Shown one piece after another: positions 1 to 13,895 of a stretch of 64,000 nucleotides of DNA. This DNA comes from Philopedon plagiatum. Taxonomy: Eukaryota > Arthropoda > Insecta > Coleoptera > Curculionidae. Made by a program: the position numbers and the translations under genes. The DNA is taken from the NCBI GenBank assembly GCA_963971165.1, contig OZ020195.1, positions 40,177,209 to 40,241,208 on the forward strand. Reading direction: 5' to 3'. Every line of letters begins with the position of its first letter. The first letter of the stretch is position 1. Below the pieces are notes generated by a model. That model was not told the origin of the DNA. It did not search any database and saw nothing but the letters and a program-made list of their open reading frames with translations.

Positions 1-500
1 TTTATCTTCATACTAATGGAAAAGATATTTCCGCATGCAAAGACTTTTTGGACATTCTGTATACATACCAACATATAAACAACCACACAAAGGAATAAAA
101 AATTTACGATTTCCTTGAAATAAGACTCATTTAAGTTTTTCTTCGTGCTAATGACAAAGATATTTGCGCAGTCAAAGACTTTTCGGACACCCTGTACTAT
201 ACATACATACAAACACAGCAAACACGACACATAGTAATTTAAATATTTTCGGTTTTCTTGAAGACCGGCGCAATTAAGTTTATCTTCGTACTAATGGCAA
301 AGATATTTCCACATACAAAGACTTTTTGGACATTCTGTATACATATCAACATATAAACAGCCACACAAAGGAATAAAAAATTTACGATTTCCTTGAAATA
401 AGACTCAATTATGTTTATATTCGTTCTAATGACAATGTATTTGCGCATACAACGACTTTTCGGACACCCTGTAGACATATATACAATTACCCACATACCG
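1..500. repeat. Minisatellite A cluster 1
   Basis: Tandem monomers of about 139 bp, each marked by ACTTTTCGGACACCCTGTA or the sister form ACTTTTTGGACATTCTGTA. It is cut off by the window start. A 100 bp linker containing CGAAAGGTATTAAATGTA follows to about 600. Confidence 0.8.
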
Positions 501-599
501 AAAGGTATTAAATGTATTTTCGAATCGTTCAGGTTACTTTAAAACATTAATAACAAATCTAAGCAAAATTTAAATCAGACCCGTAATTGTGATATACCC

Positions 600-2200
600 C
601 GTATACTTATACTACCTAAAGGAATAAAACCTTAAAGTGATGCTTTGTAACGTCATAGGAAAATCGATTAAAATGGTATTTAATCGGTATATTATGAAAT
701 GAAATGTCTTTCTGCCGAAAGTATAAGGTCCCTAAATCCCTTGCCCGGTAAATTTCAAGCCGAAGTTGGTCCAGACTCCTTCCAATCTCGCAACAAAAAG
801 CTGGCATTTCAGCCAAATTTTGACACTTCATACATTATAATTAAACTAAAATACATTTCACCGTATGGAAATTGATTTTTATAAAGCAATGTAGGGTCAA
901 CAAAAATTTCATAAAAATGATATTTAATGCCCATCTCGTACTACGAAATGGTCCGGAATCCATAAAAAACGTCCATTCTATCGATTCCATGTATATTCCA
1001 AGCCGAAACTGGCTCAGGATCTTTAAAATATCGCTAGAAAAACTGGATATTTTGACAGCTCATATTTAACTTTGATGTAAAACGTCGTCAGTTCAATTGT
1101 TTTTTTCCATGGCATGGCTTAAAATTCGCATTTCTTACAAAAGTTTGGTTCCTCGATGGAAATAAACCTATTTTATATAACTTTAACGAGAAAATATGCA
1201 ATTTTAATTAGTTAGGAGTGTTCTTAGATGATGTGAGAAGAAAATAAACCAAAAAAGAGCTGTTAAATAAGAGAAATAATACATAATAATGCCTTTTAAA
1301 GATGAATTTTCATGGAAAAAATAGAAAAAATGAGTTTTTACCTCCTAAATCCGGTCCTGGATCACCCGTTCGAGATTTATTTTAAAGCCTGATTATATCC
1401 CCAAGGGATAGCGTTGAAAAAATTGGAAGAAATTGGATGGGAAAAGATACAGAGTGATTCGAATGTAGAGATGTCATGAAAAAAATATGCTTAAAAATCG
1501 AAATTTAATTATCGATTGCTCCTTTCCTATTAGGAATGAAGGAACCAAAAATATGCAAATCACGTATTTCGGCGAGCCCTTTCCGATAAGGCACATGGGA
1601 TTTCGATTTGAATCCATTTTGACCCCCCAAAAAAGTAAAAACCGTCAAAAATTTGCACGAAAAATTGTAATTTCCAGTTTTTCCCAAATTTTTACAATTT
1701 TCAGTCGTTTTAGGTATAGGTAAATGTATTGCAAAAAGAAAGCATTTGAAATTCTTTTGTTTTATGGTCAAATATTATTTTCTGTCCGAAGTTCCGGTTT
1801 CGACTTATTCTGTGCCAAAGTGGGGTATACGAACGGCATTTTTCGACATAAAAAAATTCACAAGAATTACTTCCCATTTTCCGAATACCGCCAGTTTCAA
1901 TAGGGTTCTGAAGCTCCCGGTCCTCCACAACCTCCGAAAATTTAAATCGATTTAATTAAGTTTTGCGATCTGTAATCGATCCCATAGGAAATCGCTGAAA
2001 TTTCGACTTTGACGTTTAATAACTCCGGAACGGAACACCCTGTATAACTGAATTTTTTACCGAAGCTAGTCGCACTATCCCTCTATTAACCCAGAAGATT
2101 TTATTTCCCCACCTCTAACCGTTTTCGGGAAAAAAAATTGAAAATGTGAAAATGTCGAAACGGACGACAACATACGGCCGCATATACACACATTTTCCTG
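600..2200. repeat. Composite unit 1: 200-bp-scale repeats plus core
   Basis: The first part (to about 1080) is a pair of diverged repeats marked by TTGCCCGGTAAATTTCAAGC and a second copy ending in the TTTTGACAGCTCATATTT landmark. The core (about 1090-2110) runs from AACTTTAACGAGAAAATATG through the GATACAGAGTG landmark to CACCCTGTATAACTGAATTT and CTATCCCTCTATTAACCCAG. Two overlapping open frames on opposite strands (1487-1723 and 1505-1771) have no recognisable protein and are not kept in other copies, so I treat the block as non-coding. Confidence 0.75.
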
Positions 2201-2215
2201 ACCAAGCAGGGGGTA

Positions 2216-2239
2216 TATAGACCGCTTCCGCGGTCTATA
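2216..2239. repeat. Array hairpin 1
   Basis: Perfect 10 bp stem TATAGACCGC/GCGGTCTATA with a TTCC loop. It is followed by a second small hairpin, CTCCCGAGGGGG, and a third partial copy of the arm (AATAGAGCGCCC). Confidence 0.8.
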
Positions 2240-2419
2240 ACTAGGGTGCATAGAGAGCCTAATCGCCTCCCGAGGGGGCTTTATACGGTCGGTAATATCA
2301 TCATTGTCATGCCCTGAAAGTTTCGTGTTTCTAGGCCATGTATTAAGGAATATATAACACTCCGACGGACTGATGATGCAGAATAGAGCGCCCTTCGTAA
2401 CCGTATCGCTATATACATA

Positions 2420-2600
2420 CAAACACCTATTACATATAAATACAAAATATACGATTTCGTTGAAACCCTACTAAATTAAGCCTGTCATCTTTCGATCGGC
2501 TTGAAACCATACATTAGATAACATAATCTTCCTGAAATGGTCGAGCTGGATGAAGATTTGTGGCGACCTCTTCGGACACGCCACTGATTTCTCAATGGAA
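2420..2600. repeat. Linker between hairpin and satellite B
   Basis: Holds TACGATTTCGTTGAAACCC, the CTTTCGATCGGCTTGAAACC landmark and TGAAATGGTCGAGCTGGATG. The same linker recurs at about 10140-10340, 39415-39600 and 42510-42700, always before a B array. No gene is seen. Confidence 0.6.
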
Positions 2601-3690
2601 ATAAATTGAGCATGCATATTATGAACGTCGCTTCTTTCAATCTAAGAAGCCGTTCGCGAGTTGTAAGTTGTTAACTTTACCCCTAATCGTTGCTATGGCA
2701 ATCATTAAAATTGAAAATTGCAAAAATATTTTTCAATGATTTACCGAATTCTACTTAGATGCGAAATTTCTACTCTGCAACTCTATAAATAACGGAGAAA
2801 TCAAATTGATTGTCGCCATTACTACCAAAAATCGAAATTATTTTCAAATAAAAAAGTAGTTTACTTCCATCCCTTTCGATAGCCACCTCACTCATTCCAA
2901 TCGCAGAAGGCTCCCGCGAGTTATAAATTGTCAACTTTATCCTTAATCGTTGCTATGCCAACCATGAGAACCGATTTTTCCAGATATATTTTTGAACGAT
3001 TGACCGAATTCTTTCGAGATAACAGTTTTCAACTTTCCAACTGAATAAATAACGAAAATAGCAACTTGTTCATCGTCCCGGCAACGAAATGTCAAAATTA
3101 TTTTCACATAAAAAAGTAGTGTACTTTCTAACATTTTGATCGTCACCTTACTCGTTTCAATCAGATAAACCGTTCGCGAGTTAAAAATGATCAACTTTAT
3201 ACTCAATCGTTGCTATGGTAATCATCGGAATCAAAATTTATAAAAATATTTTTGAACGATTGACCGAATTCTACCCAGATATCAAATTTCAACTACCCAA
3301 CTCTATAAATAACGGAAATAGCAAACCGTTCGTCGTCATGGCAACGAAATGTCAAAATTATTTTCACATAAAAAAGTAGCTTACTTCGTTCCCTTTCGAT
3401 TGCCACCTCACTCGTTTCAATCAGATCAGCCGTACGTTTATCTTTAATCGTTGCTATAGAAACCATGCGAATTAAAAAAAACACATATAATTTTGAATGA
3501 TTGACCGAATTCTTCCCATATATCAAATTTCAACTCTCTAACTCAATAAATATCGGAAATAGCAAATTTTTCGTCGTCATGCCAACGAAATGTCGAAATT
3601 ATTTTCAAATAAGAAAATAGCTTATTTCCTCCCCTTTCGATCGACACATCATTCTTTTCAATCGAATAAGCCGTTCTCAATTGATAACAA
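2600..3690. repeat. Satellite B array 1
   Basis: About four monomers of about 260 bp, each with TTGACCGAATTCT, a CAACTCAATAAATA stretch, CAAAATTATTTTCACATAAA, TTTCGATTGCCACCTCACTC and CGTTGCTAT(G/A). Monomers are diverged, which points to an old array. Confidence 0.8.
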
Positions 3691-5300
3691 ATCTAACCAA
3701 AATTTAAATCGTCAGTCATTGTGATTTACCCCGTATATAACCTAATGGAATAATACCTTACTATGATGCTTTGCCGCGTCATCGAAAAATTGTTAAAATT
3801 GGTATTTAATGACTAATTCTTCAAATTATATGTACCGAAATTCACCCGGGAAGGTATATAGAGGCGTTGCCCGGTATTTGTTAAGCCGAAAACGGTTCAG
3901 AAACGCGAAAATCTCGCAAGAAAAACTGGCATTTTTGCGATATTTAGACCCTTCATATTTCCGTATAAAACTGATTTTGACATGCATTTGCAGGGCCTCA
4001 GCAAAATCAAAAAAATATGTATTTAATGCTTAAATCGTCCAATGAAATGTACCGTAATTAAAAATATAAAGTCCGTTTTACCTTTGCCATGTATATTTCA
4101 AGCCGAAATCGGTTCAGGAAGCTTCCAATATCGCTACAAAAACTGGTATTTTCATGACATTTTGACAGGTCATATTTTAATTTCGATGTAAAGAGAGTCC
4201 GTTCAATTGTTTTTTCAAGGCAAGGCATTTAATATATGTACTTTTTAAAATTTTTCCTGCAGCGATGCGAAAAAAGGTATTTATTTATAACTTTAACGAA
4301 AAAATATGGAATTTTAATTAGTTAGAAGTGTTCTCAGACGATAAGGGATGAAAATAAACCAAAAAAGAATCGTTAAATAAGAGAAATAATATATAATAAT
4401 GCCTTTTAAAGATGAATTATGATGGAAAAAAACAGATAAAATGAGTTTTTACCCCCTAAATCCGGTCCAGGATCACCCGCTCGGGATTTGTTTTAAAGCC
4501 TGATTATATTCCCAAGGGATAGCGTTGAAAAAGTTGGAAGAAATTAAATAGGAAAAGATACAGAGTGATTCAAGTATAGAGATGTCAAGAAATAAAATTG
4601 TAAAAAATCGAAATTTAATTATCGATTGCTCCTTTCCTATTAAGAATGAAGGAACTAAAAAATATGCAAATTACGTATTTCGGCGAGCTCTTTCCGATAA
4701 GGCATATGGGATTTCGATTTGAATCCATTTTCACCCCGAAAAAAAGTAAAAACGGTCAAAAATTTGCATGAAAATTCGTAATTTCCAGTTTTCCCCAAAT
4801 TTTTCCAATTTCCAGTGGTTTTAGGTATAGGTAAACGTATTGCAAAAAGAAAGTATTTGAGATTCTTTAGTTTCATGTTCAAATCCGGTTTTCTGTCCGA
4901 CGCTTCGTTTTCGAGCAATGTAGAATGGAATATGGGTCTGCAAGTGCTATTTTTCGACCTAAAAAAATTCAAAAGAATTACTTCCCATTTTCCGAATACC
5001 GCCAATTTCAATAGGGTTCGGAAGACCACGGTCTTCTACAACCCCCGAAAATTAAAATCGATTTAATTAACTTTTGTGACCTCTAATCGATATCATACGA
5101 AATCGCGGAAATTTCGACTTTGACGTTTAATAACTCCGAAACGATACACCCTGTATAACTGAATTTTTTATCAAAGCTAGGTGCACTATCCCTCTACTAA
5201 CCCAGGAAATTTGGTTGCTTCCCCTATAACGGTTTTCGAAAAAAAATTGAGAATGGGAAAATACCGGATTCCACTCCAACCTGCGAACATTTCTGAGTGA
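3690..5300. repeat. Composite unit 2: 200-bp-scale repeats plus core
   Basis: Enters from satellite B through AACAAATCTAACCAAAATTT, then two 200-bp-scale repeats (CTTGCC-like variant CGTTGCCCGGTATTTG and GCCGAAATCGGTTCAGGAAG), then the core with GATACAGAGTG at about 4557. Same order as unit 1. No gene is seen. Confidence 0.75.
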
Positions 5301-5310
5301 CGGGGCGTTA

Positions 5311-5338
5311 TATAGAGCGGCCTGAAAGGCGCTCTATA
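5311..5338. repeat. Array hairpin 2
   Basis: Stem TATAGAGCG/CGCTCTATA. Compared with hairpin 3, one base pair has changed on both sides of the stem (G-C here, C-G there). Confidence 0.8.
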
Positions 5339-5499
5339 ACTAGGATGCATAGACCGCCTAATCGCACCCTAGGGGCTCTATAATGTCAGTAATATCATCA
5401 CTGTCATGCCCAGAAAATTTCGTGTTTCTAGGCCATGTATTAAGGAAGATATCACACTCCTTCGGACTGATGATGGAGAATAGACCGCCCTTCGTAACC

Positions 5500-8205
5500 G
5501 CATCGCTACATACATACAAACACCTACACGTAGAAACTATTTTTGCCAACAAAAATACTTTTCGGACACCCCGTATACATACATACAAACATAAACACAT
5601 ATTAATACAAATATATCCGATTTGCTTGAAATTCGACCTAATAAAGTTTATCTAAGTACTATCTTGTAACTAACTAATTTGTACTAAGTATTTGCCCATT
5701 CCAAAACTTTTTGGACACCCTGTATACATTCAAACTAACAGCCACACGTTTAAATAGGAATATAGTCGATTCACTTAAAATCCCAATTAATTAACTTTAT
5801 CTTGGTACTAGCAGAAGTATTTGCCCATACTAAGACTTTTCGGACACCCTGTATTCATACATACAAACATAAACACATATTAATACAAATATATTCGATT
5901 TGCGTGAAATCCGACCTAATAAAGTTTATCTAAGTAATAATAGGAGTCCCATACCAAGACTTTTCGGACACCCTGTATATATTCAAACTAACACCCACAC
6001 GCTTAAATAGGAATATAGTCGATTTAATTAAAATCCCGATTAATTAGTTTTATCTCGGTACTAGTAGAAGTATTTGCCCATACCAAGACTTTTCCGACAC
6101 CCTGTATACATATATACAACACATATAAAAACAAATATAATCGATTTGCGTGAAATCCGGTTTAGTTACATTTATCCTGGTACTACTAGGAGCATTTGCT
6201 CCAACCAAGACTTTTTGGGCAGCCTGTATACAGAAATATATCTCTGTACACAGAGAAATGCAAATATATACGAGTTGCTTTAAATCCGACAATTAAGTTT
6301 ATATTTGTACAAATAGTAAAGGTATTAGTCCATACAAATACTTTTCGGACACCCTGTACTTTACATACATAAAAACACACCACATATAAACAACCACACA
6401 AAGGAATAACAAATTTACGATTTCCTTGAAATAAGACTCATTTAAGTTTTTCTTCGTGCTAATGACAAAGATATTTGCCCATACAAAGGCTTTCGGACAC
6501 CCTGTAGGCATATACACAATCGCCCATATGCCGAAAGGTCTAAAATGTACTTTCGAATCGTTCTGGTTCCTTAAAAACGATCCTAGTCAATTCATTTCCC
6601 TACAATTAAATTTGGCAAAGATATTTCCGCATACAAAGACTTTTTGGACATTCTGTATACATACCAACATATAAATAACCACACAAAGGAATAAAAACTT
6701 TACGATTTCCTTGAAATAAGACTCATTTAAGTTTTTCTTCGTGCCAATGACAAAGATATTTGCGCATACAAAGACTTTTCGGACACCCTGTACTATACAT
6801 ACATACAAACACAACAAACACGACACAGTAATTTAAATATTTTCGATTTTCTTGAAAACCGGCTCAATTAGTTTTATCTTCGTACTAATGGCAAAGATAT
6901 TTCCGCATACAAAGACTTTTTAGACATTCTGTATACATACCAACATATAAACAACCACACAAAGGAATAAAAAATTTGCGATTTCCTTGAAATAAGACTC
7001 ATTTAAGTTTTTATTCGTGCTAATGACAAAGATATTTGCGCATACAAAGACTTTTCGGACACCCTGTACTATACATACATACAAGCACAACAAACACGAC
7101 ACATAGTAATTTAAATATTTTCGATTTTCTTGAAGGCCGGCTCAATTAAGTTTATCTTCGTACTAATGGCAAAGATATTTCCGCATGCACTTTTGGACAT
7201 TCTGTATACATACCAACATATAAACAACCACACAAAGGAATAAAAAATTTACGATTTGCTTGAAATAAGACTCGTTTAAGTTTATCTTCGTGCTAATGAC
7301 AAAGATATTTGCGCATACGAAGACTTTTCGGACACCCTGTACTATACATACATACAAACACAACAAAAACGACACATAGTAATTTCAATATTTTCGATTT
7401 TCTTGATGGCCGGCGCAATTAAGTTCATCTTCGTACTATTGGCAAAGATATTTCCACATACAAAGACTTTTTGGACATTCTGTATACATACCAACATATA
7501 AACAACCACACAAAGGAATAAAAAATTTACGATTTCCTTGAAATAAGACTCATTTAAGTTTTTCTTCGTGCTAATGACAAAGATATTTGCGCATACAAAG
7601 ACTTTTCGGACACCCTGTACTATACATACATACAAACACAACACACACGACACATAGTAATTTAAAGATTTTCGATTTTCTTGAAGGCCGGCGCAATTAT
7701 GTTTATCTTCGTACTAATGGCAAATATATTTCCGCATACACAGACTTTTTGGACATTCTGTATACATACCAACATATTAACAACCACACAAAGGAATAAA
7801 AACTTTACGATTTCCTTGAAATAAGACTCAGTTAAGTTTTTCTTCGTGCCAATGACAAAGATATTTGCACTTACAAAGACTTTTCGGACACCCTGTACTA
7901 TACATACATACAAACAACATATATACATATACACAACAAACACGACACAGTAATTTAAATATTTTCGATTTTCTTCAAAACCGGCTCAATTAATTTTATC
8001 TTCGTACTAATGGCAAAGATATTTCCGCATACAAAGACTTTTTGGACATTCTGTATACATACCAACATATAAACAACCACCCAAAGGAATGAAAAATTTA
8101 CGATTTCCTTGAGATAAGACTCATTTAAGTTTTTCTTCGTGCTAATGACAAAGATATTTGCGCATACAAAGACTTTTCGGAAACCCTGTAAATATATACA
8201 ATCAT
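5500..8205. repeat. Minisatellite A cluster 2, with 278 bp dimer subarray
   Basis: The longest A cluster. From about 6600 it becomes a regular dimer of two about 139 bp monomers, one with GGACACCCTGTACTATACAT and one with GGACATTCTGTATACATACC. The marker ACTTTTCGGACACCCTGTAC falls near 7042, 7318, 7597 and 7878, a period of 276-281 bp. The open frames across it translate into repeats of the same peptide only because the DNA repeats. A linker (8210-8330) with the TATACACGCTCAT landmark follows. Confidence 0.8.
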
Positions 8206-8329
8206 GCACATGCCGGAAGGTATAAAATGTATTTTCGAATCGTTCAGGTTACTTTAAAACGATCCGAATCAAGTCATTTTCCTAAAATTAAATTAAAATT
8301 ATTCAATAATAATAATTAATATATTGCCC

Positions 8330-9930
8330 CAAAGGTATACACGCTCATAGTTAGAAAATAAAATGCATATTTTAGGATTTTTTCGATGCCACTGAGCTTC
8401 ATATTAGAATCTTCAATGACATCTTGCAGCGTCATCGGAAAATCGATAAAATTGGTTTTTAAAGCCAAATTTATCAAATGAAATGTCTCTCTACCGAAAG
8501 TATAAGGTCCCTAAATCCCTTGCCCGGTAAATTTGAAGCCACACTCCTTCCAACCTCGCATCAAAATGCTGACATTTTAGCCAAATTGTGACATTTCATT
8601 CATTATAATTAAATTAATACATTTTCCCGTATAGAAATTGATTTTTATAACGCAATGTAGGGTCAACAAAAATTTCAAGTAAATGATATTTAATGCCCAT
8701 CTCGTGCTACGAAATGGTCAGGCATAGATAAAAAAACGTCCATTCTATCAATTCCATGTATATTCCAAGCCGAAACTGGCTCAGGATCTTTAAAATATCG
8801 CTAGAAAAACTGGATATTTTGACAGCTCATATTTAACTTCGATGTAAAGCGTCACCTGTTCAATTGTTTTTTTTCCATGACATGGTTTAAAATACGCAGT
8901 TTTTAAAATTTTTCCTGTACCGAAGGAATGAAACCTATTTATTTATAACTTTAACGCAAAAATATGGAGTTTTAATTAGTTAGGAGTGTTCTTAGATGAT
9001 CAGGGAAGAAAATAAACCAAAAAAGAATCGTTAAATAAGAGAAATAATATAGAATAATGTCTTTTAAAGATGAATTTTGATGGAAAGAAACAGAAAAAAT
9101 GAGTTTTTACCCCCTAAATCTGGTCCAGGATCACCCGTTCGGGATTCAATTTAAAGCCTGATTATATCCCCAAGGGATAGCGTTGAAAAAGTTTTAAGAA
9201 ATTAGATAGGAAAAGATACAGAGTGATTCGAATGTAGAGATGTCATGAAAAAAAATCGTAAAATATCGAAATTTAATCGTCGATTGCTCCTTTCCTATTA
9301 AGAATGAAGGAACCAAAAAGTTTGAAGAGCACGTATTTCGACGAGCTCTTTCCGATAAGGTACATGAGATTTCGGTTTGAATCCATTTTGACCCCCAAAA
9401 ACATTAAAAACCGTCAAAAATTTGCACTAAAAATCGTAATTTCCAGTTTTTCCCAAATTTTTCCAATTTCCAGTCGTTTTAGGTGTAGGTAAATGTATTG
9501 CAAAAAGAAAGTATTTGAGATTCCTTAGTTTTATGTTCAAATACGTTTTTCTGTCCGATGCTTCGTTTTCGAGCATTGTAGAATAGAATATGGGTCTGCA
9601 AGTGCCATTTTTCGACATAAAAAAATTCAAAAGAATTACTTCCCATTTACCGAATACCGCAAATTTCAATAGAGTTCGGAACACCCCAGTCTTCTACAAC
9701 CTCCGAAAATTTAAATCGATTTAATTAACTTTTGCGACCTGTATCGTGTATCATACGAAATCGCGGAAATTTCGACTTTGTATAACTGAATTTTTCATCG
9801 AAGGTAGATGCACTATCCCTCTTTTAACCCAGAAAATTTGATTTTTCTCCCTGTAACCGTTTTCGAGAAAAAAAATTGAGAATGTTAAAATACCGGATTC
9901 CACGGCAACCAACGAACATTTTCTGACCAA
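8330..9930. repeat. Composite unit 3: 200-bp-scale repeats plus core
   Basis: Starts after the TATACACGCTCAT landmark, with the CTTGCCCGGTAAATTTGAAG repeat, a second repeat ending TTTTGACAGCTCATATTT, and the core with GATACAGAGTG at about 9217. Part of the core near 9780 is deleted relative to other units (the GACGTTTAATAACTCCGAAA stretch is missing). No gene is seen. Confidence 0.7.
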
Positions 9931-9940
9931 GGGCTCGGTA

Positions 9941-9968
9941 TATAGACCGGCCTGAAAGGCGGTCTATA
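9941..9968. repeat. Array hairpin 3
   Basis: Stem TATAGACCG/CGGTCTATA around GCCTGAAAGG. The reference form for comparing covarying copies. Confidence 0.8.
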
Positions 9969-10339
9969 ACTAGTACGGGTAGACCGCCTACTCGCCCCCC
10001 GAGGGGGCTCTATAAGGTCGGTAATATCATCATTGTCATGCCCTGAAAATTTCGTATTTCTAGGCCATGTATTAAGGAAGATATCACACTCCTACGGACT
10101 GATGATGCAGAATAGACCGCCCTTCGTAACCGTATCGCTATGTACATACAAACACATATTACATATAAATACAATATGTACGATTTCGCTGAAACCCTAC
10201 TAAATTAAGCTTGTCATCTTTCGATTGGCTTTGAACCATACATTAGATAACATCATCTTCCTGAAATGGTCGAGCTGGATGAAAATTGGTGGCGAGCCCT
10301 TCGGGCACGCCACTGATGTCTCTATGGAAAAAAATTGTG

Positions 10340-11430
10340 CATACATATTATGAACGTCGCTTCTTTCAATCTAAGAAGCCGTTCGCGAGTTGTAAGTTGT
10401 TAACTTTACCCCTAATCGTTGCTATGGCAATCATTAAAATTGAAAATTGCAAAAATATTTTTCAATGATTGACCGAATTCTACTTAGATGCGAAATTTCT
10501 ACTCTGCAACTCAATAAATAACGGAGAAATCAAATTGATCGTCGTCATGACTACCAAAAATCGAAATTATTTTCAAATAAAAAAGTAGTTTACTTCCATC
10601 CCTTTCGATAGCCACCTCACTCGTTCCAATCGCAGAAGGCGTCCGCGAGTTATAAATTGTCAACTTTATCCTTAATCGTTGCTATGCCAACCATGGGAAT
10701 CGATTTTTCCAGATATATTTTTGAATGAGTGACCGAATTCTTCCGAGATATCAGTTTTCAACTTTCCAACTCAATAAATAACGAAAATAGCAAATTGTTC
10801 ATCGTCCCGGCAACGAAAAGTCAAAATTATTTTCACATAATAAAGTAGTGTACTTTCTAACATTTCGATCGTCACTTTACTGGTTTCAATCAGATAAGCC
10901 GTTCGCAAGTTAAAAATGATCAACTTTATGCTCAATCGTTGCTATGGTAATCATCGGAATCAAAATTTATAAAAATATTTTTGAATGATTGACCGAATTC
11001 TACCCAGATATCAAATTTCAACTCTAAAACTCAATAAATAATGGAAATAGCAAACTGTTCGTCGTCATGGCAACGAAAGGTCAAAATTATTTTCACATAA
11101 AAAAGTAGCTTACTTCGTTCCCTTTCGATTGCCACCTCACTCGTTTCAATCAGATCAGCCGTACGTGAGTTAGAAATTGTCAACTTTATCCTTAATCGTT
11201 GCTATAGAAACCATGCGAATCAAAATTTACACATATAATTTTGAATGATTGACCGAATTCTTCCCATATATCAAATTTCAGCTCTCTAACTCAATAAATA
11301 TCGGAAATAGCAAATTTTTCGTCGTCATGCCAACGAAATGTCGAAATTATTTTCAAATAAAATAGCTTACTTCCTCCCCTTTCGATTGCCACATCACTCT
11401 TTTCAATCGAATAATCCGTTCTCAATTAAT
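10340..11430. repeat. Satellite B array 2
   Basis: About four 260 bp monomers in the same register as array 1, entered through the same linker (10140-10340). A copy of GTTGCTATAGAAAC lies near 11200. Confidence 0.8.
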
Positions 11431-13075
11431 AACAAATCTAAGCAAAATTTAAATCAGACCCGTCATTGTGATTTACCCCGTATACTACCTCATGGAATAG
11501 CCTTTCTATGATGCTTCGCCGCGTCATCGAAAAATTGTTAAAATTGGTATTTAATGACTAATTCTTCAAATTATATGTTCCGAAATCCACACGGGAAGGT
11601 CTATAGAGGCCTTGCCCAGTATTTTTCAAGTCGAAAATGGTTCAGAAACCCTAAAATCTCGCAAGGAAAACTGACATTTTTGCGACATTTCGACCCTTCA
11701 TATTTTAATACATTTCTCCGTATAAAACTGATTTTGACATGCATTTGCATGGTTTGAGAAAAATTAAAAAAATTCGTATTTAATGCTTAAATCGTCCAAT
11801 GAAATGTATTGTAAATAAAAATATAAACTTCATTTTACCTTTGCCATGTATATTTCAAGCCGAAATCGGTCCAGGAAGCTTCCAATATCGCTACAAAAAC
11901 TGTTATTTTCATGACATTTTGACAGGTCATATTTTAATTTCGATGTAAAGAGGGTCAGTTTCATTTGTTTTGTCAAGGCACGGCTTTTAATATATGCACT
12001 TTTTAAAATTTTTCCTGCGCCGATGCAAAAAAGGTATTTATTTATAACTTTAACGAAAAAATATGTAATTTTAATTAGTGTGGAGTGTTCTCAGATGATG
12101 TAGGAAGAAAATAAACCAAAAAAGAGCTGTTAAATAAGAGAAATAATTCATAATAATGCCATTTAAAGATGAATTTTGATGGAAAAAAACAGCAAAAATG
12201 AGTTTTTACCCCCTAAATCAGGCCCTGGATCACCCATTCGGGATTCATTTTAAAGCCTGATTATATCCCCAAGGGATAGCGTTGAAAAAGTTGGAAGAGA
12301 TTAGATAGGAAAAGATACAGAGTGTTTCGAATGTAGAGATGTCATGAAAAAAAATCTTAAAAAATCTAAATTTAATTATCGATTGCTCCTTTCCTATTAA
12401 GAATGAAGGAACCAAAAAATTCGTTTATAACGTAGTTCGGCGAGGTCTTTCCGATAAGGTACATGGGATTTCGATTTGAATCCATTTTGACCCCCAAAAT
12501 TTTTGACAACCGTCAAAAATTTGCATGAAAAATCGTAATTTCCACTTTTTCCCAAATTTTTCCAATTTCCAGTCGTTTTAGGTATAGGTAAATGTATTGC
12601 AAAAAGAAAGTATTTGAGATTCTTTAGTTTTAAGTTCAAATACGTTTTTCTGTCCGATGTTCCGGTCTCGACTTATTCGGTGCCAAAGTGGTGTCTACAA
12701 AGGGCATTTTTCGACATAAAAAAATTCAAAACAATTACTTCCCATTTTCCGAATACCGCCAATTTCAATAGGGTTCGGAAGACCCCGGTCCTCTACAACC
12801 TCCGAAAATTTAAATCGATTTAATTAACTTTTGCGACCTGTATCGTGTATCATACGAAATCGCGGAAATTTCGACTTTGGTGTTTAATAACCCCGAAACT
12901 CGACACCCTGTATAACTGACTTTTTTATCGAAGCTAGATGCACTATCCCTCTATTAACCCATAAAATTTGATTGCCCAACCTCTAACCGTTTTCGAGAAA
13001 AAAAAATCGAAAAGGTGCAAATGTCAAAACCAACGACAACATACGGCCATACATACACACATTTTCCTGAGGGAC
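11430..13075. repeat. Composite unit 4: 200-bp-scale repeats plus core
   Basis: Same order as unit 2, with the core landmark GATACAGAGTG near 12315. No gene is seen. The core ends with CACCCTGTATAACTGACTTT near 12905. Confidence 0.7.
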
Positions 13076-13084
13076 GGCTCGGTA

Positions 13085-13109
13085 TATAGACCGCTGTTGG
13101 CGGTCTATA
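13085..13109. repeat. Array hairpin 4
   Basis: Perfect stem TATAGACCGC/GCGGTCTATA with a TGTTG loop. Confidence 0.8.
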
Positions 13110-13319
13110 ACTAGGGTGCATAGACCGCCTAATCGCCCCCCGAGGGGCTCTATAAGGTCGGTAATATCATCATTGCCATGCCCTGAAAATTTCGTGTTGC
13201 TAGGCCATATATTAAGGAAGATATCACACTCCTTCGGACTGATGATGGAGAATAGACCGCCCTTCGTAACCTTATCGCTACATACATAAAAACGCCTACA
13301 CGTAGCAACTATTTTTGCC

Positions 13320-13895
13320 AACGAAAAACTTTTCGGACACCCTGTATACATACATACAAACATAAACACATATTAATACAAATGTATTCGATTTGCGTGA
13401 AATCCGACCTAATAAAGTTTATTTAAGTAATAATAGGAATCCCATACCAAGACTTTTCGGACTCCCTGTATACATTCAAACTAACACCCACACGTTTAAA
13501 TAGGAATATAGTCGATTTACTTAAAATCCGAATTAATTAGGTTTATTTCGGTACTATTAGAAGTATTTGCCAATACCAAGACTTTTCGAGCACCCTGTAT
13601 AGGTATATACAACACATATAAAAACAAATATAATCGATTTTGCATGAAATCCGGTTTAATTACATTTATACTGGTACTACTAGGAGTATTTGCTCCTACA
13701 ATGACTTTTTGGACAGCTTGTATACAGACATATACCTACGTACACATAGAAATGCAAATGTATACGATTTGCTTTAAATCCGACAATTAAGTTTATATTT
13801 GTACAAATAGCAAAGGTATTTGTCCATACAAAGACTTTTCGGACACCCTGTACTATACATACATACAAACACAACAAACACGACACATAGTACAC
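13320..13895. repeat. Minisatellite A cluster 3
   Basis: About four A monomers. The last one (ACTTTTCGGACACCCTGTAC) passes straight into satellite B at about 13895, so A and B can sit in the same unit. Confidence 0.75.

Noticed and set aside
1487..1771. Overlapping open frames in the satellite core
   Set aside because: Both strands are open over the same bases and other copies are interrupted at different points, so there is no sign of protein selection.
2200..2420. Hammerhead ribozyme in the array hairpin block (CTGATGA in GGACTGATGATGCAG)
   Set aside because: The CTGATGA word is present in all units, but the second core box (GAAA) and matching stems are not found at suitable distances.
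5500..8205. Minus-strand open frames with a repeated peptide such as GVRKVFVCANIFVIS
   Set aside because: They follow the minisatellite monomer, change frame at monomer borders, have no starts in common and no known domain. The similarity is due to DNA repetition.
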